Assembly: GCF_032854445.1 (NCBI RefSeq)
Contig: NC_088301.1
Location: 28,134,402-28,198,401, forward strand
Length of the DNA: 64,000 bases
Direction: 5' to 3'
Origin: Liolophura sinensis
Taxonomy: Eukaryota; Mollusca; Polyplacophora; Chitonida; Chitonidae
This document shows positions 22,017-29,050 of this stretch, one piece after another. The first letter of the stretch is position 1, and each line of letters starts with the position of its first letter. Made by a program: the position numbers and the translations under genes. The notes under the pieces were generated by a model. It searched no databases. It was not told the origin of the DNA and worked only from the letters and a program-made list of their open reading frames with translations.

Positions 22017-25000
22017 ATTCTCACTAGCTATGTACAGCTTCACAAGGAAATCATATTACTCGATGTATTCCCTGACCATGATTGCCATTGGCTTTCGAAA
22101 CCCTGATTCGTCTCTTTCTACAATGTACTGTGGAGGTTGTGTGTCTTTGTGAAAAAATATTCCCTGCATATAACTGTTACCCCTTTGGCTGGATAGCTCA
22201 GTTGGTAGATCAGTCGGGTTAGATACCCTAAGTCGTGAGTTCGATTCTCACCCGAGCCAGCATTTTCGCTGGTCTCGAATTATCACTGCAAGAAATCCTA
22301 TCTACTCGATGTATTCCCAGGCGATGATTATATACAGCAACATCCGAACATGTCGTGTATTTCGCGGTTATATGTCAGCACCAGTACGACAATGGTAAAT
22401 TGTGTGTGGTTCTTTTCCCCAAAGATCTTATTGGTTTTCTTCAATCCTATCCCTGATGGCTGTTTTAAAAATAAACTATTCTTGAAAATGCCATAAATAT
22501 TTAATATTTTCCTGTAAGTAATTTTTGGTAAAGTTCAATAGATTTAATATTTAGAGATTTTCATATTCTCTGGTTTCAGATTTGACTTTTTCGGTATCTA
22601 CGTGGTTATGTTTCTCGCCATACTCAGCACACTTCTTCAGGTCCTCTGCGTTTTCTCCATACTCATCGTGGCTTTCGGCCTGGCGTTCTACATGCTCATG
22701 GCCAGAGAGGTAAGTCATGTTTCTTGCCATACTCTGTGTCTTCTCCATACTCATCGTGGCTTTCGGCCTGGCCTTCTACATGCTCATGGCCAGAGAGGTA
22801 AGTCATGTTTCTTGCCATACTCTGTGTCTTCTCCATACTCATCGTGGCTTTCGGCCTGGCCTTCTACATGCTCATCGACACATGCTCATCTTGTTTCTCG
22901 CCATACTCAGCACACTTCTTCAGGTCCTCTGTGTCTTCTCCATACTCATCGTGGCTTTCGGCCTGGTCTTCTACTTGCTCATGTTTCTTACCATACTCAG
23001 CACACTTCTTCAGGTCCTCTGTGTCTTCTCCATACTCATCGTGGCTTTCGACCTGGCCTTCTACATGCTCATGGGCACAGAGGTAAGCCATGTTTCTCGC
23101 CATACTCAGTGCACTTCTCCCGGTCTCTGTGTTTTCTCCATACTCATCGTGGCTTTCGGCCTGGCCTTCTACATGTTCATTGGCAAGGAGGTAAGTCATG
23201 CTTCTCGCCTTACTCAGCACACTTCTTCGGGTCCTCCGTGTCTTTTCCATACTCCGTGTCTTCTATATTCGTAATACTTGATAATTATGGAATGACGGAC
23301 TGAAAATGATCTCATATCCCAAATGTTGTTACAGAATTCCAAAGCTTACTCCACGCCAGGCCTCTCCATGCTGCGTACAGCCATGATGATGCTGGAGCTG
23401 GACTACATGGACTCTTTCAACTTGCCCTACGTTGACGGTAATCCCCAGACTCTTCACTTCAACAACCTGACCCTGTTCATGTTGGTATTGTTTGTCCTAC
23501 TTATGCCCATACTGCTCATGAATTTACTGGTAAGTCTAGAATCATGCCATTCTACTTGTGAATTTACTCGTACATCGTAAGTCCATACTTATGCCCATAC
23601 TGCTCATGAATTTACTGGTAAGTCTAGAATCATGCCATTCTACTTGTGAATTTACTCGTACATCGTAAGTCCATACTTATGCCCATACGTCTTATGAATT
23701 TACGTTCAAGTCTACAGTCATGCCCGTACTGCTCATGGATTTACTGGTAAGTCTGGATGCATTTCCTTACTGCTTATAAATGTACTGGTATGTCCAGGAA
23801 CTGATTGAGGGGTTCACTCAGTACTTTTCATCAGCTGACTGGTAAATCAGCTCATATCCATACTGATCATGAATTTACTGGTAAGTCAATGCGCACAATA
23901 CTGCTTTAAAACATCGCTGATAAATCTACGCCCAACAAACACTTGTTCTCAAACTGCTGATAAATGTACTCCTATTCATACTATTAAAGAACTTAATGTG
24001 AAGTCTATTCATGCCAATAGTGGTCACGAACTGATAAGTCTAAATTAATACCCACGCTGTTCATGATAGTCTATGGACTTTACAGCAACCTGCGGATGGT
24101 CGTGGGATTCCCCCGGGCTCTGCCCGGTTTCCACCCACCATAATGCTGGCCGCCGTCGTATAAGTGAAATATTCTTGAGTACGGCGTAAAACACCAATCA
24201 AATAAATAAATAAATATGGACTTTACCATGGATAAATACAGACAAGCTTATATTCATATCTATATTAATTATAAAGTGGCAAGTGTGACCAGCATCGACA
24301 CTACTCATACTTAACTTAACTGCACCTTTTCTCAATAATTTAATTTCTCCGAATTTACGCTTTTTGTGTTTATACGCCAATAAACCGAAAAAATGAAGCC
24401 ACGCCCACGTGTGACTACTTTCTAAGAATAGAACAGAAACAGATGGAAGGGACGTAAAATGACTAACAGAACACTGTAAACATCTCCTTTCGTCTGTATT
24501 ATATTCACATTCATAAACAGGGGCATCAGTACAAATTCTGTAGATAGTCTAGGATGAGTTAAGACTGCTTAAACAGTAGTGCCTACCTCAGAATGAGCTT
24601 GATCAAAAACACGCAGACCTATGCGTAGCGGAGTGCGAGTGCTCACCAAAACAAGCTAGGTTGATCAAAATCACTTACCAACTGATGTTTAAAATACACA
24701 CAGTTGTTCTTGGATAACCAGTATGTTTAAATACTGATAAAGCATCCATATGTCACAACTACACGTGTTTTGTAACCGACATGACGAAGTCACCTGCTTA
24801 GTCTACACACTTCCGCGTATCCTTGACGTGCAACAACAACAGCAGTAACCCGTTGTGAACAGCGCAAACGCCTTTTCGCTCAGAAAATGCGTATCACGAA
24901 ATAAATTCAACTCACTTTGCATCCTCTGCGCCCAAAGCCCTCTAGCTTGGAATTCACCTTTTAAATTTTGAGTAATTCACAATTCTTTTTGAAACGACAA

Positions 25001-27760
25001 ACAGATGTAAACTTTGCCTCGTCATTTCGCTCGCCTTGTACGTCATTTCACTCGCCTTGTACCTAACGGTAGAAAATATTTCACTGGCCCAAAGAATCTT
25101 ATTCATAAAATGTGTATTCTGGAGGCTGCGGCGTTCCCTTCGTCCAAACAATCGACTAACATTTCCCTCAGTTTGGAATGAAAGTAAAACTTTAGATAGC
25201 ATCCGTTTATTCCTCAAGTTAAATTATAAGGATTGACTGTATTATTTTTAGGTTGATACAAAAGTTTGACACAGCGGTTTCTTCGTTTATATTTATTTAT
25301 TTATTTGATTAGTGTTTTACGCCGTACTCAAGAATATTTCACTTATACGACGGAGGCGAGCATTATGGTGGGAGGTAACTGGGCTGAGTCCGGGGGAAAC
25401 CCACGACCATCGGCAGGTTTCTGGAAGACCTTCTCACATACGGCCGGAGAGGAAGCCAGCATGAGCTGGACTTGAACTTACAACGACATTGCTGAGAGGC
25501 TCCTGGGTCATTACGCTGCGCTAGCGCGCTAACCAACCGATCTTCGTTTATAACCCAGTAAACCTAAAATATATTACAGTCATCCCTTAATTAACTTAAC
25601 TTACTAAAGGTTTACGCCGGGAAAATGACGACCATCGCAAAAGTTTTGAGAAAACTTAAGAAGTAATTAATACAGTATTTCTCACAAACGGGATGCGTTT
25701 TTCTCAACAGATCGGTTTAGCAGTGGGAGATATAGAGGCCGTACAAAGAGACGCCCGTCTTAAGAGACTGGCCATGCAGGTAGGATCTTCTTCCAAACTG
25801 AACAAAGAACCCTGAATCAGATTATCTCAGTGTTATTATGCTTATTTTAATTTTTTTCTCAATGTGGCAAATATCCTCGCAAAAAAATTCTTCGAAACGT
25901 CTCATGTCAGTGTTGCAAGAAGACAAGGATTTGATTACGACATTATGTTAGGAAACCAGCTTAATACTTGTTTAGCCTAGAAATGAGAAATGGTGCCTCA
26001 CTGAAGTACCACGTCCAAGATATTAAACATGACCCCACAGTGGTCCACACGGAGCCCTGATAGCAAAGAAATTGTAAAAACGGACAGTGTTTTTGCTTGA
26101 CCCCACTTGACATTTAGTCTCCAACAACACCAAAATTTTAACATCTGGGCCATTGCAGCACGTACCTTTCTGAACAAGAAATGAAGAGATACGCTTACAA
26201 GGTGTCACAAATTTTCACAATAAATGTGGAATAAAGCACGCATTTATATCAAGTATTGATAACTTCAAAATGTTTGTATATTTTTAAAAACGTTTTTAGG
26301 TTGAACATCACACAGATTTGGAGAGTAAACTGCCTAAGAGAATACTGAAGATGGTCAACAAGGACGAGTACAAGGTTTACCCTAACAGAGGACAGCAATG
26401 GCTGATGAGTGTAAGCGTTTATTGATTATTTTACGTATTTCACTTAATGTTTTAATCGGTGCGCTGAAAATGGTCTGTATGCATATTCCGTATCTTCATT
26501 TGCAAGTAATACAAGTACCAAGTGCTCCTCTCTGGCTCCGATCGTTAAGCTCTAGATTACTGCCACCATCAGGCCACCAGTCAGGTCAATCGCGTGTTCA
26601 AATCCAGCTCTTGTTGTTTTGGTTCGAATTTTCGCTGGAACTCCGGAATCCTCCACTCATAAGTCGGACGGCCCTCATATAGGTGAAAAAGTGTTTTGAG
26701 CACGTTGTCAAATCCGGCATTCGTCTTCTCTAAAAAAAACAAAGTGGCTTTTTAAATCCACAGCCGCTAGAATCATTTCCAAATCAACCAAAATCACAGA
26801 TTTATCCAGATATCCAGATCACAATTCAGGCAGTCAACCGGTAAATCAATGTGCAAAGTCAAATTCCATAAGACCAGTTACATTAATAAAAACTGACCAT
26901 GTCTGAAAAAATACCTGTATATAGATAGTTAACTGGAAGTAGAATATCTGAGCGATTTCCAGTGATATCGGATTACATACCTGAGTAATATCGAATACTT
27001 CAAATCCAGTGGTTTAAGAATCATGTTAGGTACCGTTCTAAAGCATTATACAATATCCGCTGAGTTCGGATAATAATTATGACGGCTTTGCTGACAGGTC
27101 CATTATATTGTAAAATATATAATCTTTTTGTCATTTGAATCATTCAGCTCCTCTTGAAGATGACGTCATCGTTGGAAAACGGTCCTGGCCAACTGGAATC
27201 TTACTCACGCGGGGCTTTCGTTAACTCCTCACAGGTGTACGAGGAACTTTCGAAGCAAAAACACAGGTGATGAAATATGTATTGATACAAAGGTTCCGGG
27301 GTACTTAATTGGAGTTTATCCTGCACTCATGATTCGAGGTTTCAGAGTTATTTCATTGAATATGTATGTCCTCAAAATTGTGTGAAAAATGGTTCAAAAA
27401 GCCCCCACAACGAGCAGAAAATATTGACTTTCACCTATGTTTCTTAAAGGACAACAATTGAAAATTTAACAGATGTCCATTAAGTTTAATCTCATATGAG
27501 TTTTTGTGGGTTTGTTTTGGTCTAGGATGAAGGAAATCTCAAACACTCTCAACAAACAGAACGATTTATTACGGCTAATCGTACAGAAGATGGACATCAA
27601 CACATCATCGGACTACAGAGACGAGGGTGACTGCGACAACGAGGCTATTGAAAATATCAGGGGCCATAACTCAACTTCCGGTCGTAATTGGACTCGTAAC
27701 AACGTCATCAAGCAGACGTCAACCATTAATGCCTGGAAGAGACAAGTGACGAAATCTTGA
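6087..27760 (+). CDS. TRPA1: TRPA1-type cation channel gene, 3' 17 exons (partial)
   Basis: TRPA1 is a tetrameric plasma-membrane cation channel that senses electrophiles, other irritants and, in some lineages, temperature. Seventeen exons join in perfect phase (total 2418 nt, 805 residues plus stop). In order they give ankyrin repeats, the coupling region, S1 to S4, S5, pore helix and S6, the IGLAVGDIEAVQ TRP-like helix, and a C-terminal coiled-coil segment (LNKQNDLLRLIVQKMDI). The segment runs parallel to human TRPA1 from about the middle of its ankyrin domain to the C-terminus. Cys matching the human electrophile-sensing C621, C641 and C665 are present (LDQC, LHC, HPVC). The first third of the protein must be encoded upstream of the window. 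I saw no promoter, and no clear AATAAA close downstream of the stop. Other TRPA subfamilies are possible, but the conserved Cys favour TRPA1. Confidence 0.95.
6288..8340. other. TRPA1 intron, nothing recognised
   Basis: This is AT-rich intron sequence between exons a and b. I found no repeat family, RNA gene or exon-like segment down to the SINE relic near 8350. Confidence 0.6.
8352..8510 (-). mobile_element. SINE-2-like fragment with a different tRNA head
   Basis: On the minus strand a tRNA-like head (GGCCTAATGGTTAAAACGCC, then CGCCTCCAAGTCGGGGG) runs into a body resembling that of SINE-2 (CTGCCTCACTTTATCC, then GAGGGGTTAGAGC). The body matches the GGGGATAGTG part of the copies at 9162 and 56066, but the head is a different tRNA relic. 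It is truncated at the 3' side. Confidence 0.6.
8660..8823 (+). CDS. TRPA1: TRPA1 exon b: ankyrin repeats
   Basis: The acceptor is TTGAAGCAG and the donor is CAG|GTAACA; 164 nt, phase 0 to 2. It encodes NVKNLLNEKDDLGCTPLHYA, then a repeat ending SPFHFAA. The motif GCTPLHYA is the classic ankyrin TPLHxA helix. Confidence 0.93.
9162..9477 (+). mobile_element. SINE-2, near full length
   Basis: The tRNA-like head CCGATAGCACATTTGGTAG with a B box near GTTCGAGTCAC is followed by a body with GGTAAGGCGTCTCAGTGAAG and a 3' end at GACGTTAAACCCCAAGC. A candidate 9-bp target-site duplication ACCACCGCC lies at 9149-9157 and 9478-9486. It is intronic in TRPA1. Confidence 0.85.
10118..10377 (-). mobile_element. 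SINE-1 inserted in the LINE-A RT
   Basis: This is a full-length SINE-1 on the minus strand: the TTTATTTATTTATTTGATTG tail is on the left and the head, ending GAGCCACGGA, is on the right. It splits LINE-A between its LFNDL segment and FADDS, removing any chance of RT function. A clear target-site duplication is not visible. Confidence 0.9.
11038..11275 (-). mobile_element. SINE-2 inserted in the LINE-A 3' region
   Basis: This is a near-complete SINE-2 on the minus strand, from GCTTGGGGTTTATA at the left to the tRNA-like head CCAACTGTGCTATCGGGGCC at the right. It is flanked by a perfect 12-bp duplication CCTTTCTATAGA (11026-11037 and 11276-11287), so it jumped into LINE-A by target-primed insertion. 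Confidence 0.92.
11843..12122 (+). CDS. TRPA1: TRPA1 exon c: ankyrin repeats
   Basis: The acceptor is TATTCCCAG and the donor is GTAAGA at 12123; 280 nt, phase 2 to 0. It encodes YGRYNTCLRLLD and repeats with TGLTALHIAAENGHAKILS and NGNTPLHLAATNGYTHSMRL. These are strong ankyrin consensus segments aligned with human TRPA1 (its YGRINTCQRLL and NGHDKVVQLLL region). Confidence 0.95.
12671..12837 (+). CDS. TRPA1: TRPA1 exon d: last ankyrin repeats
   Basis: The acceptor is TTTCCTATAG and the donor is CCAAG|GTAAAT; 167 nt, phase 0 to 2. It encodes GTALHLAAQQGHVSAITLLL and then MTFFDFILDNRHNEAAIAVV, which closes the ankyrin stack. Confidence 0.93.
13533..13617 (+). CDS. TRPA1: TRPA1 exon e: ankyrin-to-membrane coupling region
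   Basis: The acceptor is TTGTATTACAG and the donor is GTGAGT at 13618; 85 nt, phase 2 to 0. It encodes WSEVMCLWSNKYVCTMIGLI and QQLPEITI, matching the RWDE and YLPECM region of human TRPA1. Confidence 0.85.
13618..14648. other. TRPA1 intron with SINE-1 fragments
   Basis: A 3' fragment of SINE-1 lies at 13993-14117. A weaker relic (TCCTCCACTCATGCAAACTG) lies near 14262-14330. The rest is unassigned. Confidence 0.6.
13993..14117 (+). mobile_element. SINE-1 3' fragment
   Basis: It carries the CTGCAGATGGTCGTGG, CACCATAATGG and CGTCGTATAAGTGAAATA blocks of SINE-1 and ends in an A-rich tail. The tRNA head is missing. Confidence 0.85.
14649..14708 (+). CDS. TRPA1: TRPA1 exon f: electrophile-sensing region
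   Basis: The acceptor is CTCTCTGCAG and the donor is GTAAGTTTA; 60 nt, phase 0. It encodes VVLDQCQTYSEHDTKDKQFH. The Cys of LDQC aligns with human C621, the most reactive electrophile sensor. Confidence 0.9.
15228..15470. repeat. Intronic repeat pair, copy 1
   Basis: About 240 bp beginning GGCCGCGCAATCTGATAGG and including CAAGATGGTTGCTTCGACTC recurs at 17789-18027 in a later intron of the same gene, at high identity. It has no coding potential and no tRNA-like head. It may be a MITE or other non-autonomous repeat. Confidence 0.85.
15601..15690 (+). CDS. TRPA1: TRPA1 exon g: pre-S1 region
   Basis: The acceptor is TGATTTCAG and the donor is GTTAGTAAT; 90 nt, phase 0. It encodes ITYNFKHLHCPVDPDAKKQS. 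The Cys in LHCP aligns with human C641. Confidence 0.88.
16030..16190 (-). repeat. Degenerate copy A of the two-helix membrane-fragment repeat
   Basis: The minus strand resembles the fragment at 37886-38134 (shared blocks correspond to LSEIN, the P-F-x-Y region and a helix ending in LLYV), but stops and a frameshift break it. It lies inside a TRPA1 intron. The similarity extends past the coding part on the right (CGTCACCGATGACGTCAC, AAAATGCCGTGTTGCCATCA). Confidence 0.6.
16474..16544 (+). CDS. TRPA1: TRPA1 exon h: C665 region
   Basis: The acceptor is AATTTTCAG and the donor is TG|GTAAAG; 71 nt, phase 0 to 2. It encodes AMVKFGRVDCLSHPVC and SYLQMK(W). HPVC aligns with human C665, and LQMKW with the conserved LLMKW before S1. 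Confidence 0.9.
16545..17788. other. TRPA1 intron, nothing recognised
   Basis: Unassigned intron sequence. The only landmark is a G-run (GGGGGGGGAGGGGGGGAT, 17498-17514). Confidence 0.6.
17789..18027. repeat. Intronic repeat pair, copy 2
   Basis: Second copy of the 240-bp repeat at 15228-15470, same orientation. Its right end runs into TTTGGATACGGATTAAATTT, which by chance looks like a TRPA1 pre-S1 peptide but belongs to the repeat edge. Confidence 0.85.
18235..18415 (+). CDS. TRPA1: TRPA1 exon i: S1 helix and S1-S2 loop
   Basis: The acceptor is GATCTTTAG and the donor is GAG|GTTTGT; 181 nt, phase 2 to 0. It completes the Trp of MKW and encodes S1 (FIYLAMYLVFLGLLTSFAIS), followed by an extracellular loop with an N-glycosylation sequon (NQS). 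Confidence 0.9.
18766..18855 (+). CDS. TRPA1: TRPA1 exon j: S2 helix
   Basis: The acceptor is TGCTCTTTCAG and the donor is CAG|GTGAGT; 90 nt, phase 0. It encodes ISAYVLLIFCVLSCFKEIGQ followed by MLQQ, matching the human S2 end (CKEAGQIFQQ). Confidence 0.93.
19640..19742 (-). mobile_element. SINE-1 fragment
   Basis: A minus-strand SINE-1 piece with TTTACGCCGTACTCAAGAG and CAGCATTATGGTGGGAGG. It is truncated on both sides and diverged. Confidence 0.8.
19926..20168 (+). mobile_element. SINE-1, nearly full length
   Basis: It starts within the tRNA-like head (CAATGACCCAGAAGCC), has the B box GAGTTCAAGTCC, and ends in an extended (AAAT)n tail. It is diverged in the body. Confidence 0.88.
20814..21010 (-). 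mobile_element. SINE-1, head truncated
   Basis: It runs from a TTTATTTATTTATTTGATTG tail on the left to CTTCAACTCACAGCAAC on the right, so the outer tRNA head is missing. It sits just ahead of TRPA1 exon k, ending about 90 bp before its acceptor. Confidence 0.9.
21097..21266 (+). CDS. TRPA1: TRPA1 exon k: S3 and S4
   Basis: The acceptor is ATATTCTGCAG and the donor is AAAG|GTTTGA; 170 nt, phase 0 to 2. It encodes KWRYFQYQSNAMEWTLLLTT (S3) and AVFISWFNLLHYLQR (S4), parallel to human NVLEWIIYTTG and FLLYLQRF. Confidence 0.93.
21761..22013 (+). mobile_element. SINE-1, full length with target duplication
   Basis: Head, body and AAAT tail are all present. A 12-bp duplication TAAATTCTCACT flanks it (21749-21760 and 22014-22025). 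The body is diverged, with GCCGTCCGCAACCTGCGG missing the internal spacer. Confidence 0.9.
22187..22260 (+). other. tRNA-like sequence (pseudo-tRNA or SINE head)
   Basis: The 74 bp shows an A box (TAGCTCAGTTGGTAG), a perfect 5-bp T stem (GTGAG/CTCAC around TTCGATT) and a 7-base anticodon-like loop TTAGATA between GGG and CCC. The acceptor stem has two mismatches, and the implied anticodon AGA (Ser) would need a long variable arm that is absent. A decayed tRNA or SINE head is more likely than a working gene. Confidence 0.5.
22580..22709 (+). CDS. TRPA1: TRPA1 exon l: S5 helix
   Basis: The acceptor is TGGTTTCAG and the donor is GAG|GTAAGT; 130 nt, phase 2 to 0. It encodes FDFFGIYVVMFLAILSTLLQ and then S5 (VFSILIVAFGLAFYMLMARE), aligning with human LLLAFGLSFYILL. 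It is the only unit of the following tandem array with a complete upstream acceptor in the right phase. Confidence 0.93.
22710..23290 (+). repeat. Tandem array derived from the S5 exon and its splice donor
   Basis: Six partial copies of the 3' part of exon l follow it directly, beginning at 22717, 22805, about 22891, 22981, 23090 and 23198. Copies 1 and 2 lack a 21-bp internal piece (7 codons); copies 3 and 4 retain it. Donor-like GTAAG sites recur at 22798, 23083 and 23191. Because the unit lacks stops, long frames stay open through the array. Copies 3 and 4 are joined in frame and would encode two S5-like helices in a row. No copy has a good acceptor at its start, but copies 3 and 4 contain CACACTTCTTCAG, which could act as one internally. 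Confidence 0.93.
23335..23529 (+). CDS. TRPA1: TRPA1 exon m: pore helix, filter and S6
   Basis: The acceptor is TTGTTACAG and the donor is CTG|GTAAGT; 195 nt, phase 0. It encodes STPGLSMLRTAMMMLELDYM, an extracellular loop, and S6 (LFMLVLFVLLMPILLMNLL). Compared with human MMLGDINY, the filter reads MML-ELDY, one residue shorter and without the Gly. Confidence 0.95.
23530..24000 (+). repeat. Tandem array derived from the S6 exon end and its splice donor
   Basis: The last 29 bases of exon m plus 59 bases of intron form an 88-bp unit repeated exactly (23501-23588, 23589-23676), with a third start at 23677 and increasingly degraded copies after that. Donor sites after TTTACTG recur at 23618, 23747 and 23881 (GTAAGT), and a weaker one at 23788. 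The units carry the S6 end (MPILLMNLL) and no acceptor. Confidence 0.92.
24083..24214 (+). mobile_element. SINE-1, 5'-truncated form
   Basis: It begins at GCAACCTGCGGATGG and runs intact to the AAAT tail. The same start point is seen at 48816 and (minus strand) 45438. Confidence 0.92.
24215..25280. other. TRPA1 intron, nothing recognised
   Basis: Unassigned intron sequence between two SINE-1 copies. Short open frames here carry no family signature. Confidence 0.55.
25292..25540 (-). mobile_element. SINE-1, full length with target duplication
   Basis: Minus-strand copy flanked by a perfect 12-bp duplication TCTTCGTTTATA (25280-25291 and 25541-25552). The head end reads GCGCTAGCGCGCTAACCAAC. 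Confidence 0.93.
25711..25779 (+). CDS. TRPA1: TRPA1 exon n: TRP-like helix
   Basis: The acceptor is TTCTCAACAG and the donor is CAG|GTAGGA; 69 nt, phase 0. It encodes IGLAVGDIEAVQRDARLKRL, nearly the family consensus directly after S6. Confidence 0.95.
26300..26410 (+). CDS. TRPA1: TRPA1 exon o: post-S6 region
   Basis: The acceptor is CGTTTTTAG and the donor is GTAAGC; 111 nt, phase 0. It encodes VEHHTDLESKLPKRILKMVN and VYPNRG, parallel to human VELHTSLEKKLP and VYPNKP. Confidence 0.94.
26520..26710 (+). mobile_element. Diverged SINE-1-like relic
   Basis: It has a B-box-like GTGTTCAAATCCAGCTC and a body echoing SINE-1 (CTCCACTCATAAGTCGG, CATATAGGTGAAAA, TTTTGAGCAC). It is too diverged to be a recent copy. 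Confidence 0.5.
27148..27266 (+). CDS. TRPA1: TRPA1 exon p: C-terminal cytoplasmic segment
   Basis: The acceptor is ATCATTCAG and the donor is CAG|GTGATG; 119 nt, phase 0 to 2. It encodes LLLKMTSSLENGPGQLESYS, ending VYEELSKQKH(R). Family conservation is low here; splice sites and phase support it. Confidence 0.85.
27526..27760 (+). CDS. TRPA1: TRPA1 last exon: coiled coil and C-terminus
   Basis: The acceptor is TTTGGTCTAG; 235 nt, phase 2 to stop (TGA 27758-27760). It encodes ISNTLNKQNDLLRLIVQKMD, matching human EKQHELIKLIIQKMEI (the tetramer coiled coil), then a polar tail. Confidence 0.94.
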
Positions 27761-28051
27761 TCACATGTAGCGTATTTCAATCAGAACTTCATATTTTCAT
27801 CGCAGATTTATGATATATCTTTTCAAATGCTAAGATATTTCACTTCATGTAAACTTAATGGAGACGTCGGCCCAAACATAGTCGGTGTCATTTTTGTATA
27901 GCCTACTCTGACATATTTCACGACATGATTTCTATCATTCAACCCCGAATGCTCCTTTATGATTATAAAGAGTTCACACTTTAGATAAAAAATAAGACAA
28001 ATCATTCTAAAAACATTTTTAGGGTTTTGGGGCGACGCGTACGCCTACCTC

Positions 28052-28120
28052 AATATGGCAGTGAATGACTGAGCGCCTGGGATTTAACGTCTTACTCAAC
28101 AATTTTTCAGTCATATAACG
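28052..28120 (-). mobile_element. SINE-2 3' fragment
   Basis: The reverse complement contains TATATGACTGAAAAATTGTT and GACGTTAAATCCCAGGC, the 3' end of SINE-2. Confidence 0.75.
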
Positions 28121-28235
28121 ACCACAATACGACTTAGTAATAAGCCTACTGACTAAAATTGTTCTGATTAGGAACTTAGCATCAAACTGAGTCATACAGT
28201 GTGTAATGTATGACGAATCCCATATAACATAAGAT

Positions 28236-28423
28236 CTCCGGCCGTAAGTGGGGAGGTCTTCCAGCAACCTGCGGACGGTCATGGCTTCCCCCTCCCTCCC
28301 CCTGGTTGTGGCCGGTCTCCTAACACCATAATGCTGGTAGCGATAAAATAAGTGGAATAGCCTTGAGTACGGCGTAAAAACACCAATCAACAAATAAATA
28401 AATAAAAAAAATAATAAATAAAT
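28236..28423 (+). mobile_element. SINE-1, 5'-truncated form
   Basis: It begins at CTCCGGCCGTAAG, the same start as the copy at 36166, and ends in an AAATAAAT-rich tail. Confidence 0.88.
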
Positions 28424-29050
28424 CACACATAAGAATTTGTACAGTGAATTTTCGAAGTACATGCCCCCTCTGCAACAAACAGTAAATAGCTCAGGTCTGC
28501 ATTCTAATATTGGAAAATTTGGACAATATTTGGTAAAAGGATATTACCGAGTCTGGTCCTAGCGCCACGAACCAATCGTAGGCGCCGGAGAGTTTACTAC
28601 AACTTACGATCAATACTGAGGCCAGAACATCGCCATTATAGTTTAGTGGAATAAGGGATGCGCATGAAGCAAGAATGGTTAAGTTGAAGTACCAGCACGG
28701 CTCAATGGGTGACCACGGGCTGTTTGGGCTGTATAACCTGGGAATTCGTATCAGAACAATGTCATTTTTGAGATTGTAGCTATGCAGAATCAATTTGAAC
28801 CTATAATAGACGACTTTGAAGTTCCGATTTATGGCACTGACATGTCTGGCCAGACTTAAGATTTCTGAGTTTCCAAACGTGGCATTTCCAAGCACTCAAG
28901 TCATAGAGACTGGTAAGTTGTAGCTTTATATGTGTTACACTGTACACTTCGTGGGTTTATCTTAAAATTTAACATTAATTTACTCTTTCTCTCTGTCCGC
29001 TGCATAATAAATATCATTCTATTCCGCAAAGTATTAAAAATTCATTCAAA

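Noticed and set aside
22551-23250. Minus-strand frames with EHVEGQAESHDEYGE repeats
   Set aside because: Antisense reading of the same S5 array; no independent evidence.
22602-23303. 233-codon open frame with repeated HTHRGFRPGLLHAH segments
   Set aside because: It is the out-of-frame reading of the S5-exon tandem array; stop-free repeats keep several frames open at once.
28491-28895. 134-codon minus-strand open frame
   Set aside because: No motif, no splice context, composition like translated noncoding DNA; not recognised.
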